Source of the DNA: Williamsia sp. 1138
GTDB lineage: Bacteria; Actinomycetota; Actinomycetes; Mycobacteriales; Mycobacteriaceae
Assembly (NCBI RefSeq): GCF_002095435.2
Contig: NZ_MJEJ02000031.1
Coordinates: 38,260 to 102,259 of the forward strand
Reading direction: 5' to 3'
DNA: 64,000 nucleotides
The position numbers and the translations under genes are program-made. The notes under the pieces are model-generated. The model was not told the origin of the DNA and did not search any database. It was given only the letters and a program-made list of their open reading frames with translations. Positions 26,632-34,162 of the stretch are shown piece by piece. Position 1 is the stretch's first letter; every line of letters begins with the position of its first letter.

Positions 26632-26673
26632 CAGCAAAGCCGGCGAGCACCCAATTGCTCGCCGGCTTCGCTG
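26632..26673 (-). terminator. Hairpin terminator after the alcohol dehydrogenase gene
   Basis: AAGCCGGCGAGCA and TGCTCGCCGGCTT are perfect 13-base arms around CCCAAT. They extend past one mismatch into CAGC/GCTG. It lies 27 bases after the dehydrogenase stop on the minus strand and should end that transcript. Confidence 0.78.
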
Positions 26674-26699
26674 GGACACCGATAGATCAGTCGATCGGC

Positions 26700-27830
26700 T
26701 CAGTGATCTTCGTCGGTGAAACGGATGACTCCGCGGATGTTCTTGCCGTCCAACATGTCCTGGTAGCCCTCGTTGATCTGATCGAGGCGGTACTGCCGGG
26801 TGACCATGTCGTCGAGGTTCAGCTTTCCCATCTTGTACAGCGACAGCAGCTGCGGGATGTCGAGCTTGGGGCTTGCTCCACCGAAGATCGTCCCCTGCAG
26901 GTTCTTCTGCAGCAGCGTCAGCATCGCCAGGTTGAGCGTGACGTCGGATTCCATCATGCTGCCCATACCGGTGAGCACGCAGGTTCCGGCCTTGGCCGTG
27001 ATCCCCATCCACAGGTCGACGTCCTTGCCGTGGACCTCGCCGACGGTGACGATCACCTTCTTGGCCATCTGCCCCTCGGTGAGCTCCGCGATGGTCATCG
27101 CCGCCTCTTCGACACTGGCAAACGCATGCGTCGCACCGAACTTCAGCGCCTGCTCTCGTTTCCACTCGATCGGGTCGATGGCGAAGATGTACCGGGCGCC
27201 CGAGATGACGGTGCCCTGGAGCGCGGAGATCCCGACGCCGCCGATTCCGACGATCGCCACGTCTTCACCCGGCTGCACCTTCGCGCTGTGGGTCGCCGAG
27301 CCGAAGCCGGTCGGCACACCGCAGCCGACCAGGCACGCCACCTCGAAGGGAATCGACGGATCGATCTTCACCACCGACGTCTCGTGCACCACCATGTACG
27401 GGGCGAAAGTGCCCAGCAGAGTCATCGGGTAGACGTTTTCGCCGGCGGCGGTATGGACGCGGAACGTGTGGTCCGACACCGCTTCACCCTGCAAGAGCAT
27501 CGCACCCATGTCGCACAGGTTGCTCAGACCGGATCGACACGATGGGCATTTGCCACACGACGGGATGAACGAGAGCACGACGTGGTCGCCGACCTGGAAG
27601 TCGGTGACACCCTCACCGAGTTCCTCGACGATGCCGGCGCCTTCGTGGCCGCCGAGCACCGGGAAGCCGGCCATCGGGATGCCACCGGTCATCAGGTGGT
27701 GATCCGAGTGGCACATGCCGGCGGCTTCCATCCGGATCTTGACCTCGCCCTTGCGCGGGTCACCGATCTCGATCTCCTCGACCGCCCACTTCTCGTTGAA
27801 ATTCCGGAGCAAAGCGCCTTTTGTCTTCAT
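26700..27830 (-). CDS. NDMA-dependent alcohol dehydrogenase (nicotinoprotein type)
   Basis: This is a zinc alcohol dehydrogenase of 376 residues. Catalytic zinc ligands are Cys39 and His/Glu around GHEGAG, with the second site in CGKCPSCRSGLSNLC. The nucleotide-binding motif is GIGGVGISALQG. The sequence closely follows the NDMA-dependent group, whose members hold NAD(H) tightly and reoxidise it through mycofactocin in actinobacteria. No mycofactocin gene is visible here. An ATG with GGAGGGTTTCG upstream is the start. A KstR-like site lies 112 bases upstream. Substrate range is unknown. Confidence 0.88.
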   Translation of the reverse strand: MKTKGALLRNFNEKWAVEEIEIGDPRKGEVKIRMEAAGMCHSDHHLMTGGIPMAGFPVLGGHEGAGIVEELGEGVTDFQVGDHVVLSFIPSCGKCPSCRSGLSNLCDMGAMLLQGEAVSDHTFRVHTAAGENVYPMTLLGTFAPYMVVHETSVVKIDPSIPFEVACLVGCGVPTGFGSATHSAKVQPGEDVAIVGIGGVGISALQGTVISGARYIFAIDPIEWKREQALKFGATHAFASVEEAAMTIAELTEGQMAKKVIVTVGEVHGKDVDLWMGITAKAGTCVLTGMGSMMESDVTLNLAMLTLLQKNLQGTIFGGASPKLDIPQLLSLYKMGKLNLDDMVTRQYRLDQINEGYQDMLDGKNIRGVIRFTDEDH

Positions 27831-27941
27831 CGAAACCCTCCACTCGCGGCACGTGAGTCACGCACCGACAACCTGCGTCGCCGGCGAACAGCTCACCGGG
27901 ATTATGAGTTCGCAGTGACATCGGTCACCGCTCACCAGAAT

Positions 27942-27955
27942 TGTAACGTGTTTCA
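27942..27955. promoter_or_regulatory. KstR-like operator TGTAACGTGTTTCA
   Basis: All eight fixed positions of the published KstR consensus TNNAACNNGTTNNA are met. It lies 112 bases upstream of the alcohol dehydrogenase start, in its only plausible promoter region. KstR represses sterol catabolism genes in mycobacteria and rhodococci. One such match in 64 kb may still be chance. Confidence 0.4.
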
Positions 27956-28013
27956 GTTTTAACTCCAACGATCGGACCCGATCAACACGCGAGCGAGGTC
28001 CACCCGGCGTCGG

Positions 28014-28997
28014 TCAGACCGGGCAACCGCCCCGCTCGCGAGGCGGAGCGGCGAAGGTATCGAGGGAGACACTTCGGTGCATGCGCACCAACTTCTCGTA
28101 CTGAAGCCGGTTATAGGCCAACGGCGCCAACAAGATCCAATCGGGAAATATCCGCCAGATCGTCTGCAGGGCCACCACGTAGAGCGCGAACTCGGCGTCG
28201 TGCCGTGGCTTGAGCCGGTATCCCGTCATCGCTTGAACCCGAGGGTTCATGGCTTTCGACGAGCAGACCTGGATGACGTGTCCGGCCACCGGTCGCACCA
28301 TCCACCACAGCGGGGTCAGCGCCGTGCGCGCGACCGGAGGCAGCAGCAGCGTGGGCAACGGAAGCCGGTTCAGGCCCGCGAACTGTTCGACGAGGAACGG
28401 CGTCGACGCCAACCGGGTCTCGACCATCGTCTCGTAGTACTCCTCGGCGTCGGCGAGAGTATCGGGAAGTTTCCCGGCCCGGCTCTCCAACTCGAGGTCC
28501 GCGAAGCTCTCTCGCACCATCTGGTACGCCGCTTCCTCTTCGCTGCGGCGCATCTCGGTGCCCGTGCAGAAGGTGAACGTGTTCAGTATCAGCATCATCC
28601 CGCTGACCGCGATCCACTTCCAATTATCCGGATCGAGCGCGCTGTAGCGGACGTCGCTGTAATCACCGGTGCCGCGGCCTCGGACATCGCGATGCCGCAT
28701 CTTGAGCCATCGCGCTTCTTCTGCTCGATCGGCCGGATCGCCCCACACGGCCAACAACGCCGAGAATCCGCTGCGCACCGCCCTGTCCGCGAAGTTCTCG
28801 GCGAAACGCCCGGTGCGGTCGACCGCGGCGGCGACGGGCGGCAGAGCCACTTGATCGAACGCAGCGCCACCGAAGATTCCGGCGAGCACGCTTCCCGTGT
28901 GTTTCCGGAACTCGGCGATGACCTCGGGACGAACATCGGTCGTGCGCCGGGCGCGCCCGCGCGATTGTCCGGTCCGCGACGCGGCCTGCGTGACCAT
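28014..28997 (-). CDS. MpaB/DUF2236 family oxygenase-like protein
   Basis: This 327-residue protein matches the oxygenase MpaB/latex-clearing DUF2236 family of heme-binding proteins. It has the helical N-terminal part ending GIFGGAAFDQVAL, a WGDPADRAEEARWLKMRHRDVRG stretch and a family-typical FTFCTGTEMRRS segment. I start at the ATG at 28997; an upstream frame would include the repeated terminators and is not credible. Activity is unknown: family members oxidise polyketide or isoprenoid side chains. It shares strand and region with alcohol dehydrogenase, as for sequential oxidation. Confidence 0.78.
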   Translation of the reverse strand: MVTQAASRTGQSRGRARRTTDVRPEVIAEFRKHTGSVLAGIFGGAAFDQVALPPVAAAVDRTGRFAENFADRAVRSGFSALLAVWGDPADRAEEARWLKMRHRDVRGRGTGDYSDVRYSALDPDNWKWIAVSGMMLILNTFTFCTGTEMRRSEEEAAYQMVRESFADLELESRAGKLPDTLADAEEYYETMVETRLASTPFLVEQFAGLNRLPLPTLLLPPVARTALTPLWWMVRPVAGHVIQVCSSKAMNPRVQAMTGYRLKPRHDAEFALYVVALQTIWRIFPDWILLAPLAYNRLQYEKLVRMHRSVSLDTFAAPPRERGGCPV

Positions 28998-29107
28998 GTT
29001 CGCCTCTCGATCGACCGATGCTGATACCGGACCCGATTCTATCGGCCCACCGATCACCTTGGAACAGATTCGCTCTTTTATTCCACACTCGGATGCGACG
29101 AACAAAA

Positions 29108-29195
29108 CGGGCCCACTCCCCTTGCGGGAGCGGGCCCGAATCGCGTCGCTTCGGGCCCACTCCCCTTGCGGGAGCGGGCCCGAATCGCGTCGCTT
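29108..29195. repeat. Two perfect 44-base tandem repeats, each a terminator hairpin
   Basis: The 44-base unit at 29108-29151 is repeated without change at 29152-29195. Each unit contains CGGGCCCACTCCC and GGGAGCGGGCCCG, which pair across CTTGC with one mismatch. The pair lies 20 bases after the acyl-CoA synthetase stop codon. The duplication doubles the terminator and is probably recent. Confidence 0.85.
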
Positions 29196-29214
29196 CGCTG
29201 AGTTTCCGGCAGAC

Positions 29215-30819
29215 CTAGTGCCGCAGACCGGCATCCTTGCCGCCGTACTCCTTGCGCAGTGACGGTTTGACCACCTTGCCGGACGCGTTGCGCGGCAACT
29301 CGTCGATGACGATCAATTCCTTGGGCTGCTTGAACCGCGCGAGATGCTCGTTCAAGAACTCGATCAGTTCCTCGAACGCCAGCTCCTCACCCGGGTTCAG
29401 AACGACGATGGCCACCGGCACCTCACCCCAGCGATCGTCCGCCTTGCCGACCACTGCGGCTTCCAGGATCTTCGGATGCGCGAAGAGAGCGTTCTCGACC
29501 TCGGCGCAGTAGATGTTCTCACCGCCGGAGATGATCATGTCCTTCTTGCGGTCGACGACATACACGAAACCCTCGTCATCCATCCGCACCAGATCGCCGG
29601 AGTGGAACCAGCCGCCGGCGAAGGCGTCGGCAGTGCCCTGCGGGTTCTGCCAATAACCCTCCATCATGTTCGGTCCGCGATAGACGATCTCGCCGATCTC
29701 GCCCGGCTTCACGTCGTTCATCTCCACATCGACGACTCGCGCCTGTACCGATGGGATGACCTGACCGACCGAGCCCAGCTTCCGGAGCGCGTCCTTGCCC
29801 TCGAGAACGCAGGTGATCGGCGACATCTCTGTCTGCCCGAAGACGGCGACGTTGATCGCGTCCGGGAACGTCTCCGCCATGGCGCGCAGCACGGTATCGG
29901 AGGCCGGCGCCGCGCCCCAGGAGATGACTCGCAGTTTGAGGTTGCGCGGCTTGGCCTTCTGGACCGCGCACACCACCTGCCACTGGGCGGGCACGAGGAA
30001 GATCGACGTGATCCCTTCTGCCTCCAGCACATCCAGCAACGCTTCGGGGTCGAATGCGCCGAGCGGGTGGATGACGGTCGGGACCCCGAGGTAGAAGAGC
30101 GGCGCCATCGCGCCCATCGCCGCGATGTGGAACATCGGTGCGACGCAGGAGCCCACGTCGTCGTTGCGAATCTGTAGCGCAGAGATACAGGTGACGGCCT
30201 GGGCCTGCATATTGGTGTGAGAAAGCATGGAACCCTTCGGATTTCCGGTGGTTCCCGACGTGTACATGATCATTGCGATCGAGTTCTCGGGCACGTCGAT
30301 CGGGGGAAGGTCGGTGGCGTCCTCGGCGACCAGGGTGTCGTAGTCCAGCGCATCCTCGACATCGGACGCGCCGACGATGATGAGGTTCTCGACCCCCTCG
30401 GTGCTCTTGCGGACCGCATCCGCCAACGGCGCCAGGAGAGATTCGGTGACGATCACCTTCGCGCCGCTGTCCTTGACGAGAAATCCGACCTCGGGCGGCG
30501 TCATCCTGATGTTGACCGGGACCGCGATGGCGCCGATCAGGTTGGCGCCGAAGATGACCTCGACGTATTCGCTGCGGTTGAGCATCAGGACCAGAACCCG
30601 ATCGCCGAACCGCACCCCGCGGCGATACAACGCGGCGGCGAACGCGGTGGATCGGTCGTTGAGCTGCGACCAGGAGGTCTCATTCCCCATGAATCGCAAC
30701 GCCGGGGCGTTCGGCTTCATCGTCGCGTGCCTGCGGATGTGGGTGTTCCAGTTGTTCCGCCGTGAGCGGAAAGGCTCTTCCAGGAGGGGATCGGACTGGG
30801 TCAGCGTGGTACTCGTCAT
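29215..30819 (-). CDS. fadD: Long-chain acyl-CoA/AMP synthetase
   Basis: This is an ATP-dependent acyl-CoA synthetase or acyl-AMP ligase of 534 residues. It has the AMP-binding motif MYTSGTTGNPKGSM, core motifs GWFHSGDLVRMDDEG and DRKKDMIISGGENI, and the C-terminal catalytic lysine in NASGKVVKPSL. It activates a free fatty acid in the cytoplasm. AAGGAAG precedes the ATG at 30819, which I prefer to an upstream GTG. The divergent TetR fusion and the enoyl-CoA hydratase next door suggest a catabolic operon. Chain length is not deducible. Confidence 0.92.
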   Translation of the reverse strand: MTSTTLTQSDPLLEEPFRSRRNNWNTHIRRHATMKPNAPALRFMGNETSWSQLNDRSTAFAAALYRRGVRFGDRVLVLMLNRSEYVEVIFGANLIGAIAVPVNIRMTPPEVGFLVKDSGAKVIVTESLLAPLADAVRKSTEGVENLIIVGASDVEDALDYDTLVAEDATDLPPIDVPENSIAMIMYTSGTTGNPKGSMLSHTNMQAQAVTCISALQIRNDDVGSCVAPMFHIAAMGAMAPLFYLGVPTVIHPLGAFDPEALLDVLEAEGITSIFLVPAQWQVVCAVQKAKPRNLKLRVISWGAAPASDTVLRAMAETFPDAINVAVFGQTEMSPITCVLEGKDALRKLGSVGQVIPSVQARVVDVEMNDVKPGEIGEIVYRGPNMMEGYWQNPQGTADAFAGGWFHSGDLVRMDDEGFVYVVDRKKDMIISGGENIYCAEVENALFAHPKILEAAVVGKADDRWGEVPVAIVVLNPGEELAFEELIEFLNEHLARFKQPKELIVIDELPRNASGKVVKPSLRKEYGGKDAGLRH

Positions 30820-30875
30820 GGTGCGCTTCCTTGTTGTTGACCACCCGCGCATGAACGCCGGTGATGAGTCGAATG

Positions 30876-31691
30876 CTACGGAGTGGCGGGTGTCGGTTTT
30901 GCCGTTTTACCGCGAGCGAATGCCGCGATCAGCGCAGCGAACTCAGGCGACTGCAACAACTCGATCTGGCCTTCTCTCTCGAGTTCCAGCGCGAGGTCGA
31001 AGCCTGCCAGCGTCTGCGCGTCGAGCGCCTTCTTGGTGATCTTCAGAGCCCGGGGCGAGGCCGCGAGCAACTTGCCGACAACGTGATCGACCTTGGCGTC
31101 CAGGGCATCTGCGTCGACGACGGCGGTCACCAGACCGTCGGCGTACGCCTGCGCGGCGGGCAACCGCTCACCGAGTAACGCCAGCTCGTTCGCGCGGGCG
31201 CGGCCTACCGCAGCCGCGACTGTTGCCGTGGCCGCTCCATCCGGCATCAGTCCGATGTTGACGAAGGCCAGTAAAAAATACGCATCGGAAGCGGCGTAGA
31301 TCAGATCGGATGCGAACGCGATCGATGCCCCGATCCCCGCCGCGGGACCGCCGACCGCCGCCACAACAGGCACTTCGAGCGCCCGGATCGCCCGAACGAC
31401 CCTGCACCCGGTGTCGATGGTCTTGGTCGCCCGATCCTCGCCCTCGGCCGCCGATTCCGGCGCGGGTGCGCTCGCCATGTCGACGATGTCGGCACCGGTA
31501 CAGAAATCCCGGCCTCCCGCGCCGATCACCACCACCCGGATGGCCTCGTTGTCCGCCCATTCACCGAGCAGCTCGATGAATGCGTTGCTGGTTGCCGTGT
31601 CCATGGCGTTCTTACGGCGCGGGCGGTCGATCTGCACTCTGGCGACGCCCCTGTCGTCAACCGACGCGATGAGACCATTCAGCGCTTGCAT
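30876..31691 (-). CDS. Enoyl-CoA hydratase/isomerase
   Basis: This crotonase-fold protein of 272 residues has the oxyanion loop regions GGRDFCTGADIVDMA and AVGGPAAGIGASIAFASDLIYAA. A glutamate typical of hydratases is replaced or shifted in the second acidic site, so isomerase or thioesterase activity is possible. GAGGGTGG precedes the ATG. It is the first gene of the minus-strand unit and ends 56 bases before fadD, with which it is probably co-transcribed. Confidence 0.87.
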   Translation of the reverse strand: MQALNGLIASVDDRGVARVQIDRPRRKNAMDTATSNAFIELLGEWADNEAIRVVVIGAGGRDFCTGADIVDMASAPAPESAAEGEDRATKTIDTGCRVVRAIRALEVPVVAAVGGPAAGIGASIAFASDLIYAASDAYFLLAFVNIGLMPDGAATATVAAAVGRARANELALLGERLPAAQAYADGLVTAVVDADALDAKVDHVVGKLLAASPRALKITKKALDAQTLAGFDLALELEREGQIELLQSPEFAALIAAFARGKTAKPTPATP

Positions 31692-31786
31692 GTATGCCAC
31701 CCTCGGCTCAGATCTGGCTACTGCGACACAGATCACGTGAATGCACATTAACTTGTCAGATTCGGACGCGTTGCGTCAAGTGCTCA

Positions 31787-31802
31787 CCGAACGTTCACTC
31801 GG
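31787..31802. promoter_or_regulatory. Palindromic site between enoyl-CoA hydratase and TetR genes
   Basis: An 8-base palindrome GAACGTTC (31789-31796) is flanked by CCGA and TCGG inverted bases. It lies in the divergent region between the enoyl-CoA hydratase gene and the tandem-TetR gene. GAACGTTC cores are common in operators of TetR regulators of fatty acid catabolism. The assignment is by position only. Confidence 0.4.
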
Positions 31803-31853
31803 CGGGCCGCGCCGGCATTGCGGACCACGCTGCGAGCCGCGGCGCACTGCCGC

Positions 31854-31859
31854 TAACAT
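31854..31859 (+). promoter_or_regulatory. -10 element TAACAT for a leaderless gene
   Basis: TAACAT lies exactly six bases before the ATG of the tandem-TetR gene and there is no ribosome site. This suggests a leaderless transcript starting at the ATG. Confidence 0.55.
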
Positions 31860-31865
31860 GGACAA

Positions 31866-33149
31866 ATGGCATCTGCCGACGGTCGCGCGAATGGCGGCCA
31901 CACGACCACCGGCGCGCCGCCGAAACCTCGCCAGCGTCCCAAGGACCGGCGTGAGCAGATCATCAAAGCTGCGGCCGAGTCATTCAGTGAGCAAGGATAT
32001 TTCGCTACCGGTGTCGACCAGATCGCCGGCCAGGTCGGCATCAGCGGACCGGCCCTCTATCGTCACTTCCCGAACAAGTATGCGCTGTTCTCGGAGACGG
32101 TGCGCACCCTCGGCAGCGGCCTCGAGCGTGCGGTCGCAGGAGTCCCGGAACTCGTCGATGATCCCGAACGAGAGCTTCGCACCCTGATCACCGAGTTGAC
32201 CCGGAACACCATCGAGAACCGGTCCCGCGGAGCGCTCTACCGGTGGGAAGCGCGTTATCTCAATCCCGAGGACCGGCACGCCCTCGGCGACCTCGTGACC
32301 CGGCTGCACAATCGATTCGCCGCGCCGCTCGGCCGTTTGCGACCCGAACTGACCACGCCGCGACACACCCCGGGCGGGCGCCTCGACAACGACGCCAAAT
32401 ACCTGGCCGGTTCCATTCTCAGCGTCATCGGGTCGATCACCACTCACCGGGCATCGCTCCCGCGCAAAAGGATCGAGGCGGTCATCCTCGGAACGAGCAT
32501 GACGGTCGCGTCCACCCGGCTGCCACCGGCCGACGATGCGCCGACCACCGCGGTCGCACCCGGATCCGTCGGCCTGCAGATGGCCTCGAAACGCGAAGCG
32601 CTGCTCACCGAAGCCATCAGGCTGATGCGAGGTCGCGGCTTCCACGACGTGACGATGGAGGAGATCGGCGCGGCGGTCGGGATGAATCAATCCGGCGTCT
32701 ACCGGCACTTCGACACCAAGGTCGCGATGCTGACCGCAGCCTTCGCCCGCGCCAGTGAACGGATCACGACGAGCATCCATGATTCGCTGGCGGAATCGGC
32801 GACCCCACGCCAGGCTCTGGACAACTTGGTCGCCAGGTACGTGGAGTTGTCATTCGCCAACAGCGACCTGCTCAACCTGTACCTGTCGGAACTCGGCAGT
32901 CTGCCGGAGTCCTTGCGGGTCGACCTTCGCGACCAGCAGCGGCGAAACGTCGAGGAATGGGCTCAACTGGTCGTGCAGGTACGCCCGGGGATGAACTCGG
33001 TCGAAGCCCGGTACCTGGTGCACGCCGCGTCGAACGCCGTACTCGACCTCGGCAACTGGGAGCGCTACGACCCGAGACCATCAACCCGCGACCGCATTCA
33101 GGCCGTCATGTCCGTGATCCTGCTCGGCGAGGACGCCGAGGTCAGATGA
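31866..33149 (+). CDS. Tandem TetR-family regulator (two TetR domains)
   Basis: This 427-residue protein contains two complete TetR N-terminal helix-turn-helix units. The first runs from about residue 27 (REQIIKAAAESFSEQGYF, then GISGPALYRHFPNKYALF). The second starts near residue 239 (KREALLTEAIRLMRGRGF, then GMNQSGVYRHFDTKVAML). Each is followed by a helical ligand-binding half. A typical TetR is about 200 residues, so this is a fused pair. It is divergent from the enoyl-CoA hydratase/fadD unit and likely represses it on sensing an acyl-CoA. The last 8 bases overlap a convergent gene. Confidence 0.88.
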   Translation: MASADGRANGGHTTTGAPPKPRQRPKDRREQIIKAAAESFSEQGYFATGVDQIAGQVGISGPALYRHFPNKYALFSETVRTLGSGLERAVAGVPELVDDPERELRTLITELTRNTIENRSRGALYRWEARYLNPEDRHALGDLVTRLHNRFAAPLGRLRPELTTPRHTPGGRLDNDAKYLAGSILSVIGSITTHRASLPRKRIEAVILGTSMTVASTRLPPADDAPTTAVAPGSVGLQMASKREALLTEAIRLMRGRGFHDVTMEEIGAAVGMNQSGVYRHFDTKVAMLTAAFARASERITTSIHDSLAESATPRQALDNLVARYVELSFANSDLLNLYLSELGSLPESLRVDLRDQQRRNVEEWAQLVVQVRPGMNSVEARYLVHAASNAVLDLGNWERYDPRPSTRDRIQAVMSVILLGEDAEVR

Positions 33150-34020
33150 CCTCGAAATCCGCGATCACCCACCGGTCGCCGTCGCGTGTCAGCGTGATCT
33201 TCACCCTCGACTGATACGGGATCCCGTCCGGGAGGTCGCGGGCGGTCTGCGGCGAGGTGATGGTCTGGTCGAGAGCGACGATGAGCACCGCCTCGGTCGA
33301 CGAGATGGACACGACGCCCGCATCTTTCACGACTGCGGTCGCGACTGCCTCGGCATTGGCCGAACCTTCACGCGCCTGCCGCGAACCTTCGATGAAGTCC
33401 TTGGCGAACTCGGGGGTCGAGATGTCTGCGATGCGGGAGTCGAGGGCGCCGAAGTCGGCCGAGTCGTAGGTCATGAGGTCGCCGGCATATTGTTTCGCGC
33501 TCTCGACCGCCGCGGGGCGGAGTTGATTGACCTGATCCGCGGCGTTCGCCCGGTCGTCCGCCTCCCGGTAGAGGTACGCGAAAACACCTGCTGCCACCAG
33601 CGCCGCGACGAGCAACACGGACAGCGCGGGTACCACCCACCCGGAGCGGGTTGCGGTGGGAACATCGTCGACCGGTGGCGCCGTGGCCGCGTCGGCATCG
33701 CGGGCCGGCGGCTGCGATTCGACGGCCTCGGCGACGACCGCGGGGGTCCGCCTCCACCAGGGTGTCTCACGCCGTCTGGCTCGCGCCTCTTCTTTCGCAC
33801 GCCTGGCCGCAGCTGCGGCTCGCATCTTGTCCCGGTTTCGGCGGTTTGCTTCGAGAAACTCCTCGGCATCGAACGGCGACGGCTCTCCGGTCGACTTCTT
33901 CGCGGTCTCGACGACGGGTTCAGGCTCGGCCGCGTGGGCATCAGGGCTGGTGGACGCCGCGTAGGCCGCGGTCGCGTCTTCGCTGTCCCGGGCTCGCCCC
34001 AACTTCGCTTTCGGACTCAT
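33142..34020 (-). CDS. Mce-associated membrane protein-like
   Basis: The N-terminal 130 residues are charged and disordered, with Arg/Lys and Ala-rich segments. One transmembrane helix follows (WVVPALSVLLVAALVAAGVFAYLY), then a 140-residue exported domain with the Mce-associated signature LMTYDSADFGALDSRIADISTPEF. These proteins stabilise Mce lipid importers at the cell envelope, but no mce genes lie in the window, so it is an orphan. I start at the ATG at 34020, where a TACATT hexamer lies seven bases upstream. The 3' end overlaps the convergent TetR gene by 8 bases. Confidence 0.82.
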   Translation of the reverse strand: MSPKAKLGRARDSEDATAAYAASTSPDAHAAEPEPVVETAKKSTGEPSPFDAEEFLEANRRNRDKMRAAAAARRAKEEARARRRETPWWRRTPAVVAEAVESQPPARDADAATAPPVDDVPTATRSGWVVPALSVLLVAALVAAGVFAYLYREADDRANAADQVNQLRPAAVESAKQYAGDLMTYDSADFGALDSRIADISTPEFAKDFIEGSRQAREGSANAEAVATAVVKDAGVVSISSTEAVLIVALDQTITSPQTARDLPDGIPYQSRVKITLTRDGDRWVIADFEVI

Positions 34021-34027
34021 GACAGAC

Positions 34028-34033
34028 AATGTA
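34028..34033 (-). promoter_or_regulatory. -10 element TACATT for a leaderless gene
   Basis: On the minus strand TACATT lies seven bases before the ATG of the Mce-associated protein gene, with no ribosome site between. The spacing is one base longer than at the other sites. Confidence 0.45.
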
Positions 34034-34099
34034 GGCGCTGTGCCCTGGACCACAACCCTCGCAGGTACTGAGACGCCGGCTAATCATAGCAAGAATCCC

Positions 34100-34115
34100 A
34101 TCACATATATGTGAT
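34100..34115. promoter_or_regulatory. Perfect 16-base palindrome, candidate GntR operator
   Basis: ATCACATATATGTGAT is a perfect 16-base palindrome, 47 bases before the acyl-CoA dehydrogenase start. It sits in the divergent region shared with the Mce-associated gene. The GntR gene downstream in the same operon is the best candidate for the binding protein. Confidence 0.5.
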
Positions 34116-34162
34116 CTGATACCTTCGGCAGCGAGCCACACTTTTCATTGAGGAGCACTGTC

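Noticed and set aside
28998-29234. N-terminal extension of the MpaB-like frame
   Set aside because: It runs through the duplicated terminator repeats, so it cannot be real coding sequence.
31741-31780. KstR-like half site ATTAACTTGTCAGA
   Set aside because: Only AACTTGT fits; the first T and the final GTT are broken, so it fails the consensus.
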